DNA of 64,000 nt from CAVRIA01 sp963721115. Its GTDB lineage: Bacteria > Desulfobacterota > Binatia > HRBIN30 > CADEER01. Below the pieces are notes generated by a model that worked only from the letters and a program-made list of their open reading frames with translations, searched no databases and was not told where the DNA came from. A program made the position numbers and the translations under genes. Positions 57,888 through 64,000 of the stretch are shown here, one piece after another. Location: the NCBI GenBank assembly GCA_963721115.1, contig CAVRIA010000004.1:1-64000 (forward strand), in the 5' to 3' direction. The first letter of the stretch is position 1; the number at the start of each line of letters is the position of its first letter.

Positions 57888-59216
57888 TCAGTCGGAGATC
57901 TTGGTCAGGGTGCGCAGGGTGAAGTAGTCGTCCGGGAAGTGCCTCTCGATGAACTGCGAGCTGTAGCGGCCGCCCAGGGCGGCGCGGTTCGTCTTGTCGT
58001 TCACGCCGACCACCATGTTGGGCGTGACGGCGGTGAAGGTGCCGTCCTCGCTGCGCGACCAGTGGTAGGCACACATGGCGTTGTAGAAGTACTCCCCGGC
58101 CCGGTTGTGCACCAGCTTCCAGTAGATGCGGTACATGTCCTTGTCCATGTACATGATGACCTTGCCGAAATTGTAGTAGGGGTCGTCCGACTCTCCCTCC
58201 AGCACCCAGACGGGGCGCGGGATCATCTGCAGGTTCTCGACGATCAGCCAGGGGACGCCCTTGGCGCCGGGGGTCTCGTAGGCGCCCTTGAAGTACGGAA
58301 TGTTCACCGTGAAGCGGGTCGGCGAGCTCGTCTTCTGCTGGATCAGCGGCTCCGGGCTGAGGACCGGAGCCAGGATGTTCTGCTCGCCGATCAGCTTCCA
58401 CTTGTAGTACTCGATCTTGCCGGCGTAGCAGTTCACGTCGTCGGCGAAGATGTCGAGACCGGCGACGGGATCGGAACGGGTGGCGGCGTTGACGCGGCGG
58501 ACGCGCCGCGTCGCGGGAACGTAGAACCAGGCCTGGTCCTGCGACGTCCAGTCGTTCTTCCGCTTGACCAGGCCGCCGACGCCGTCGATGTCCTGCGGCT
58601 CGAGCACGTTGGACAGGCTGGTGGTGCGCAGGTTCTCGGGGTTGGGGATCGGTCCGCCGTGGCGACCGAGGTAGTTGTTGGCGTGCAGCCACAGCTTGAT
58701 GCGCTTGAACTCGCCGCTGGTGTCGATGCCGTTCAGCGTGAAGGTCGCGCCCTGACCTTCGCCCATCGAGTTCGCGGCCTCGAAGTTCCACGCCATCTTG
58801 CAGGCGGCATGCGGGTCCTTGGGGTCGATCTTGGGGAACGGATAGCCGAAGTAGAAGTCCGGCATCTTGCCGGTCTTCACGTCCTTCAGGCCGCACGTTT
58901 CCGGATCGATGTCGTACTTGCCGGCGTTGGCCTCGCTGGCATCCCAGAACTTCTGGGAATAGTTGTGCTTGAACTTCTCGGGATCGACCTCGCGCACCCG
59001 ATACCAGTAGTCGCCGGCCTTGACCCGGTTCAGCACCACGTCCGGCAGAAGACCCTGTCCCTGCTGCCAGTTGTTGCTGTCGAGAATCCAGGTCTTCGGC
59101 TTTCCGTCGCTGTCGGCCTTGCCCTCTTCGGCGCGGGCGGCCGTCGTGCAGACGACGGAGGCCGCCAGGGCCCCCGCCAGGGCGAGGTTGCCCATCTTTC
59201 GAAGCATATCGATCAT
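57888..59216 (-). CDS. DUF1329 family exported protein
   Basis: This 442-residue periplasmic protein has a signal peptide (LALAGALAASVVCTTAARA) and the DUF1329 body (DYWYRVREVDPEKF, VPATRRVRRVNAATRSDP, DIFADDVNCYAGK). DUF1329 is thought to adopt a LolA/LolB-like lipid-binding fold. It is commonly found beside DUF1302 outer-membrane proteins and RND/MMPL permeases. The ATG at 59216 follows AAAGGAGACCGG. It is the last gene of the leftward cluster YCF48-like, RND, DUF1329, and ends at the strong terminator. Confidence 0.88.
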   Translation of the reverse strand: MIDMLRKMGNLALAGALAASVVCTTAARAEEGKADSDGKPKTWILDSNNWQQGQGLLPDVVLNRVKAGDYWYRVREVDPEKFKHNYSQKFWDASEANAGKYDIDPETCGLKDVKTGKMPDFYFGYPFPKIDPKDPHAACKMAWNFEAANSMGEGQGATFTLNGIDTSGEFKRIKLWLHANNYLGRHGGPIPNPENLRTTSLSNVLEPQDIDGVGGLVKRKNDWTSQDQAWFYVPATRRVRRVNAATRSDPVAGLDIFADDVNCYAGKIEYYKWKLIGEQNILAPVLSPEPLIQQKTSSPTRFTVNIPYFKGAYETPGAKGVPWLIVENLQMIPRPVWVLEGESDDPYYNFGKVIMYMDKDMYRIYWKLVHNRAGEYFYNAMCAYHWSRSEDGTFTAVTPNMVVGVNDKTNRAALGGRYSSQFIERHFPDDYFTLRTLTKISD

Positions 59217-59245
59217 TCCGGTCTCCTTTATCCTCTGAAGGGACT

Positions 59246-61864
59246 TCACGCGCCGCCGGGTTCCGCGGGCAGGATGCCGTCCTCGCGGGGCAGCCCGTGC
59301 GGCACGCGATTCAGCAGAAATGCCGGGCGTATGACTTTGACGAAGGCGGGCACGATGACCAGGCCGCCGAAGGTGTTGAAGGCCATCAGCAGGGCCAGAA
59401 GGAAGCCCATCTCGGCCTGGAACTTGAGTGCCGAGAACCACCAGAAGATGGTGCCGGCGATCATCGTCGAGGCGGTGAAGATGATCGCCTTGCCGGTCGT
59501 GGCGGTGGCGTAGTCCACCGCCTCGTCCAGCTTGCCCACCTCGTCATAGGCGTCGATCATGCGGCTGAAATGGTAGATACCGTAATCGACGCCGACCCCG
59601 GCTCCCGCCGCGGCAATGGGCAGCGAGTTCACGTTCAGGTCGATGTGCATGATGACCATCAGCGCCTCGGCCACGATCTGCGAGAGCACCACGGGGATCA
59701 TCAAGATGGCGCTCGCCACGAACGAGCCGTAGGTGAGATACAGGCAAATGTAGACGATGACCCAGATCAGCGCCAGGTTCGTCCAGTACGAGTTCTCGAC
59801 CGCCTCGTTGACGGCGGCGAGGATGCCGAAGAGCCCGCCCGCGAACTTGAACTCGACGTCGCTGCCGGTGTTGCTGGTGAAGCGTTTCCCGTAGGCGATC
59901 GAGTTCTTGATGATCGCGTGCGAGTAGTCGTGGAAGAGGGTGAGAACGGTTCCGTAGCGCCCCGACGGATCCATGAAGCGATCCAGATCGCCGGCCGACG
60001 CCGAGCTGGTGAAGACGTAGAAGAGCTGGCCGATCTCCTTCGGGTTCTCCGGGATCAGCCCCCATTTGGGATCGCCGTCGTGGTAGAGCCGCGCCAGCCG
60101 CTTGACGACGTCGATGATGGTCAGCGAGCCGCTCGCCCCCTTCGCGCCCTGCATGTAGTCGGCGAACTCCTCCATGGTCGCCAGCGCCGCGGCACTCTTG
60201 ATGCCGTCCGGCCGCTTGGTGTCGGCGATCACGATCAATTGGCTGGCGCCGAGGAACTTCTCGTTCAGCTTGCGATAGGCGACGTTGTACGGGTGGTCTG
60301 GGAAGAGCAACGCGGCGCCCGGCGTCAGGTCGCCGACCTTGAGCGTGCGCGCGTAGGACCACCCGACGATGAAGAGGACGACCGTCAGGCCGATCACGAG
60401 CCAGCGGCGGTAGCCCTCGCTGGCGAGGATCACCGCCTGCGTGACCGCGGGGTAGATTCTCTCGGCGTAGTACCACCAGAACCAGCCGATGCCCGGCAGC
60501 GCGAACACCACGGAGACGCCCGAGGTGAAGGTGCCGGTGGTCACCAGCGCCACCGACAGAAGAACGGATGCGACGAGGACGACCGACCCCCATAGCATCG
60601 GGATCGAGCCCCCTCGCACCTCACCGTGTCCCTCGGGTGGCGGATCGATGAAGCTCAAGATGATCGGGTGCAGCGTGACCACGCTGATGAAGATCGAGAT
60701 CACCCAGAAGCTGGCGAAGATCGCCACCTTCTGAATCAGCGGGATGGGCGCCACCGCGACGACCAGCAGGCCGATTCCGTCGGTCACGATCGAGGCGATG
60801 GCGGGAGGGAAGAGGTGCGAGTAGGACTCGACGATGGCCGTGTGCTTGTCGCCCGTCCGATAGAACTCCTCGTGGTAGCGGTCCATCGATTGCACGGAGT
60901 GGCTCAGGGCGCGTGCCGTGAGGAAGACGGGAATCACCAGGACGAGCGGATCCAGGTTGAAGCCGAGTACCACGGCCATGCCCAGGCCCCAGATGCTCGA
61001 CAGGAGGCCGGAGAAGATCGGCACCCAGATGCCCGTCCAGGTCTGGAAGTAGACGTACAGCAGAAACGCCAGCGCGACCGTCGTGCCGGCGAACACCCAG
61101 GCGACCTGGTTGGTGTACTGGAGAACGGAGGTGTACAGCCACGGGAACCCGGTGATGTAGATCCGGTGGTTCGCGTCCTCCTCCATCTCCTTGAGCTTCA
61201 TCATCCGGGTGTAGAGGTAGCGGAAGTCGAGCTGCTCCTCCCAGAAGCCGGCGTGCACGACCGCCGCCGTGTCGTCCATCGAGGTGAAGACGCCACGCAC
61301 GCCCTTCGTCGAGTACACCGCGAAGCGCACCCGCTCGGCGTCCGCCTGGGTCTTCGGTACGGTGGGATAGAAGATCTCGCGGATCTGCAGGGCGCCGGCG
61401 CGCGTCGTGATGCTCTTCACCTTCGGGTGCGCGATGGAGAGGATCTGGTACGGGACGACGCCCTTCGTGTTGACGATGTATTTGGTGATGCGGTCGAGCT
61501 TCTGCAGGGTCTCGGGGTTGTAGATGTCGCCGTGCTTGACCTCGAGGATGACCGACATGATGTTCGCGCTTCCGAACATTCGCCGGAAATCGTTGTAGAT
61601 CTTGATGTAGGGGTCCGGCCCGGGGTGCACGACGGCTCGCACGACACAGCTCGGCAGACTCGCCTCCGCCTCCTCGCGACAGGCGGCGAAGGCGTCGGTG
61701 AAGGTCCGGAACTTGGGATAGAAATCGAAGAAGTCGGTGTGCAGCCTCATCTTGGTCATCGACACGGCGAAGAACATCGTGATGAGAACCACGATGATGC
61801 TCACCGTTCCGCGATAGCGGAGAAGGAAGCGAAGATAGGCCTCGATCCAGCGCTGCGGGATCAT
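59246..61864 (-). CDS. MMPL/RND-superfamily permease
   Basis: This 872-residue inner-membrane protein has twelve hydrophobic helices in two pseudo-repeats, each with a large periplasmic loop after the first helix. The N-terminus IEAYLRFLLRYRGTVSIIVV and the charged GxxxD-like segments (VGVDYGIYHFSRMID, GIGLLVVAVAPIPLIQK) resemble MMPL/SSD-type transporters rather than multidrug AcrB. Such permeases export lipids or hydrophobic compounds using the proton gradient. The gene lies 29 bases upstream of the DUF1329 gene and overlaps or abuts the YCF48-like gene. Together they suggest a lipid or hydrophobe trafficking system, but the cargo is unknown. Confidence 0.88.
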   Translation of the reverse strand: MIPQRWIEAYLRFLLRYRGTVSIIVVLITMFFAVSMTKMRLHTDFFDFYPKFRTFTDAFAACREEAEASLPSCVVRAVVHPGPDPYIKIYNDFRRMFGSANIMSVILEVKHGDIYNPETLQKLDRITKYIVNTKGVVPYQILSIAHPKVKSITTRAGALQIREIFYPTVPKTQADAERVRFAVYSTKGVRGVFTSMDDTAAVVHAGFWEEQLDFRYLYTRMMKLKEMEEDANHRIYITGFPWLYTSVLQYTNQVAWVFAGTTVALAFLLYVYFQTWTGIWVPIFSGLLSSIWGLGMAVVLGFNLDPLVLVIPVFLTARALSHSVQSMDRYHEEFYRTGDKHTAIVESYSHLFPPAIASIVTDGIGLLVVAVAPIPLIQKVAIFASFWVISIFISVVTLHPIILSFIDPPPEGHGEVRGGSIPMLWGSVVLVASVLLSVALVTTGTFTSGVSVVFALPGIGWFWWYYAERIYPAVTQAVILASEGYRRWLVIGLTVVLFIVGWSYARTLKVGDLTPGAALLFPDHPYNVAYRKLNEKFLGASQLIVIADTKRPDGIKSAAALATMEEFADYMQGAKGASGSLTIIDVVKRLARLYHDGDPKWGLIPENPKEIGQLFYVFTSSASAGDLDRFMDPSGRYGTVLTLFHDYSHAIIKNSIAYGKRFTSNTGSDVEFKFAGGLFGILAAVNEAVENSYWTNLALIWVIVYICLYLTYGSFVASAILMIPVVLSQIVAEALMVIMHIDLNVNSLPIAAAGAGVGVDYGIYHFSRMIDAYDEVGKLDEAVDYATATTGKAIIFTASTMIAGTIFWWFSALKFQAEMGFLLALLMAFNTFGGLVIVPAFVKVIRPAFLLNRVPHGLPREDGILPAEPGGA

Positions 61865-61898
61865 TGGATTTCCTCCTGTGCTGGGTGGCGAGCGCGGC

Positions 61899-62928
61899 TC
61901 ATGATCGCCGTTTCAGCTGGCGAAACTGCTTGCCGTCCGTGGCCAGGAGGATCCCCTCGCTTCCGACGATGAGCCCCCGCGAGGCGGAGGTGAGGCCGAT
62001 TCCGCGGAACCAGTTCGCTGCCAGCTGAATCGGCAGGTCGACCTTCGACCAGGTCTCTCCGCCGTCCGTGCTGCGCAGCAAGAGGCCGCTGTCGCCGATG
62101 GCCCAGCCGTAGGAGCCCTTGACGGCGATGTCGTACAGAGCCAGGACGAAACCCTTGCGGACGGGGAGTTCGACCTGCTTCCAGGTGGTACCGCCGTCGG
62201 TGGTGTGGAGGAGGACCTGCTCGATCCCCACGGCCCAGCCGTTCTCCGCGTCCTTGAAACTCACCCCGAACAGCGTCGTGTCCACACCACTGGTCTGCGC
62301 CGTCCACGTCTCGCCCCCCGTCGGTGGTCGTCAGGATGACGCCGAACTCGCCGACGATCCAGCCGCGCTCCGGAGTCGCGAACTGGACGTCGTAGAGCAG
62401 GACGTCCCCGGGCTGGATGATCTCCGCGATGTCCTCCGGCAGGGGGATCTCTTCCGGCAGCGAGACCTTGGTCCAAGTCGTGCCGCCGTCCTCGGTGCGA
62501 ACGATCGTGCCGTAGTCTCCCACCGCGACACCGACGTTCTGCGTCGCGAAGGATACGCTGAGCAGGTTGCGCGGCGTGCCGGTGGAGATCGTCTCCCAGC
62601 TCTGGCCCGAGTCGTGCGAGCGCATCTCCGTCCCGTCTTGCCCGACGACGACGACCGTTCCGTCGGGCAGGCAGGCGACCGACAGCAGCGCCGTGCGTGT
62701 GTGCGTGTCCGAGCGTTCGAACGTCTCGCCGCCGTTGGTGGTGCGAAAGACGCGGCCGAGCTCTCCGACGACCCAAGCCTCGTCGTTGCCGATGAAGCAG
62801 GTGGAGAAGAGATTCTGGCGAATTTCGGAAAGCGGAACCTGTTTGCCCGCACGCGCCGCCGCGCTCGGGGCACACCACAGCGCCGCGAGAAGGAACAACC
62901 AACCTTTTCGGGATTTCACAACGGTCAC
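61899..62928 (-). CDS. YCF48/BNR-repeat exported protein (frameshifted)
   Basis: This protein of about 343 residues has a signal peptide (WLFLLAALWCAPSAAARA) followed by BNR/YCF48-type beta-propeller repeats with the pattern GRVFRTTNGGETF, GTIVRTEDGGTTW and GVILTTTDGG. The frame changes near 62312 in a run of six G. The later repeats (QVLLHTTDGGTTWKQV, GLLLRSTDGGETWSKV) lie in another frame and end at 61899. The length of 1030 is 3n+1, so one extra base. YCF48-like proteins stabilise photosystem II in plants, but in this cluster type they accompany RND and DUF1329 genes and probably act as periplasmic scaffolds. Confidence 0.82.
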
Positions 62929-63013
62929 TTATACCTGTGCGTCCACGGTTGTGGAACAGCCGATTGTGCGGGGATCCGGCGGACAACCATCCGGCGTGGG
63001 CGGATGCGAATGG

Positions 63014-64000
63014 TCAGATGACGTACTCGAACTGAAAGAGGAAGTTGTCGCGGTCGCGCAGCAGGCTGACGCCGCTCGCGCCCTTCAGACTGGACGCCTC
63101 CAGGTAGCTGTAGCTGACCGTGAAGCGGAACGGGTCGCGGCTGTAGGTGATCTGCGGGATGGCGACGAAGGCGCCGCTCCAGTCGTAAAAGAGGGTCAGG
63201 CTCGGGTTGATCTGCCCGCTGTAGTAGGAGGTGGCGATGAGCAGGGTCTGCAGGAACTGATCGGTCGGATTCTGCACCAGGATCGGCTCGGTGGCGCCGC
63301 CCGTCAGGCCGGGAAACTCCTGCCTGAACTGCGGCACCGGCAGGACCTCCTGATTGTAGGCCACCAGACACGTCGGGTCGGTCTGCGGGTCGCAACCGGG
63401 ACGCAAGAGCACCGGCGTTCGCTTCACGGCGCCGTTGAGGTGTTTGTAGAAGAACTGGGTACTGATGAAGAACGTCTGGCGGGGGTTGAGGAAGCGGAAC
63501 CACTGGTTGATGTCGATGCCGAGGACGAAGTTCCACGAGTCGCCCGTGCTGCGCTTACCGGTGCAGTAGGTGTTTCCGCCGCGGCGCACGAGCTCGCCCT
63601 GACGGGCCATCACCTCGACGCACTGTCCGCCCGACGCCCCGCAATCCGCGTCCGCCTTGCAGCTCGCCCCGCTGATCGAGCACTGCGACTTGCCGGTGGC
63701 GATCGGCAGACCTCCGCATCCACCGGTGCCGAAGATGAAGGGATCGAGCGCCGCCTGCGAGAATCGCGGCTCGCCGCGAAAGTAGGCCAGCTCGCTGCGG
63801 ATGATCGGCTCGCCACTGAGGAACAGATGGCGGGAGAGCTCGGACGGAATGGCGAATGTCGTCGTTCCGCCCATGATCTCGACTGGCGGCGCGGTCTGCT
63901 CGACCCACGCCAGGTACCCCGTCGCCGGTCCGGAGGTGATGCCGAGCGGGAAGTTCTGGTTCACCAACACCTGCGCGCGCGGCGTGTCGAGATACGTGCG
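63014..64000 (-). CDS. Outer-membrane protein, DUF1302-like, partial
   Basis: The reading frame is open to the window edge and ends at 63014, giving the last 328 residues. The sequence has alternating hydrophobic strands with aromatic girdle residues (FYKHLNGAVKR, LLIATSYYSGQINPSLTLFY, RFTVSYSYLE) and finishes LFQFEYVI, a typical beta-barrel end with alternating hydrophobic residues. An insertion with a Cys-rich segment (CSISGASCKADADCG) resembles the Cys-rich motif of the repeat protein at 32.9 kb. DUF1302/DUF1329 outer-membrane pairs are common, so it is likely the outer-membrane component of the RND cluster. The start is outside the window. Confidence 0.75.
   Translation of the reverse strand, partial: RTYLDTPRAQVLVNQNFPLGITSGPATGYLAWVEQTAPPVEIMGGTTTFAIPSELSRHLFLSGEPIIRSELAYFRGEPRFSQAALDPFIFGTGGCGGLPIATGKSQCSISGASCKADADCGASGGQCVEVMARQGELVRRGGNTYCTGKRSTGDSWNFVLGIDINQWFRFLNPRQTFFISTQFFYKHLNGAVKRTPVLLRPGCDPQTDPTCLVAYNQEVLPVPQFRQEFPGLTGGATEPILVQNPTDQFLQTLLIATSYYSGQINPSLTLFYDWSGAFVAIPQITYSRDPFRFTVSYSYLEASSLKGASGVSLLRDRDNFLFQFEYVI

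Overview
This is a GC-rich chromosomal window of a Gram-negative bacterium. Outer-membrane and periplasmic proteins, a PilT motor, a MYXO-CTERM-like anchored protein and dockerin-like Thr-Pro-rich surface proteins point towards the former Deltaproteobacteria sphere (Myxococcota, Desulfobacterota, Binatota-like). No marker here fixes the phylum.

Layout. (1) 1-10.2 kb is an unstable accessory zone. It holds a UvrD-type helicase remnant, a complete IS66-family element, an array of small hairpins, an unrecognised coiled-coil gene with a 52-residue companion, a UPF0175/DUF3368 toxin-antitoxin pair, and a second damaged copy of the companion-plus-sigma-54-regulator module. That second copy is split by an IS1634-type element and a short palindromic insertion. 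(2) 10.6-19.6 kb is a compositionally distinct, visibly less GC-rich island and the most interesting part. A 1138-residue STAND ATPase regulator converges on an ACP / acyl-CoA dehydrogenase-like / ketoacyl-synthase operon. That operon diverges, across 91 bp, from a FeeM/LuxI-type N-acyltransferase and a multi-TM sensor histidine kinase. The gene set reads as a self-contained system that makes an acyl small molecule and senses it or something related. (3) 19.7-26.4 kb carries a wax ester synthase/DGAT-type acyltransferase, an RMD1/DUF155 protein, PilT, an AMP-forming acyl-CoA ligase and a DsbA-like thioredoxin-fold protein. (4) 26.7-32.7 kb is a tetrapyrrole operon (ccsA-like, hemA, hemC, cobA-hemD fusion, hemB) followed by infA. 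(5) 32.9-36 kb encodes a cohesin-like repeat protein with a MYXO-CTERM-like tail next to a beta-propeller protein with a dockerin-like tail. (6) 36-57.8 kb is mainly housekeeping: cysK, gatCAB, yraN, serS, a DHH phosphoesterase, a glycine-betaine-type ABC transporter, egtD, rnd, a VOC protein, a DciA-like protein, B12-dependent nrdJ with NrdR-like boxes, a TetR regulator, a lytic transglycosylase, clpB and a zinc-ribbon protein. (7) 57.9-64 kb is a DUF1329 / RND / YCF48-like / outer-membrane-protein cluster cut by the window edge.

Many genes, including essential ones (hemA, gatA, gatC), carry single-base frameshifts, mostly in or beside short homopolymers. This looks more like sequencing or assembly error than gene decay. 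I therefore annotate those genes as whole CDSs and state where the frame changes.
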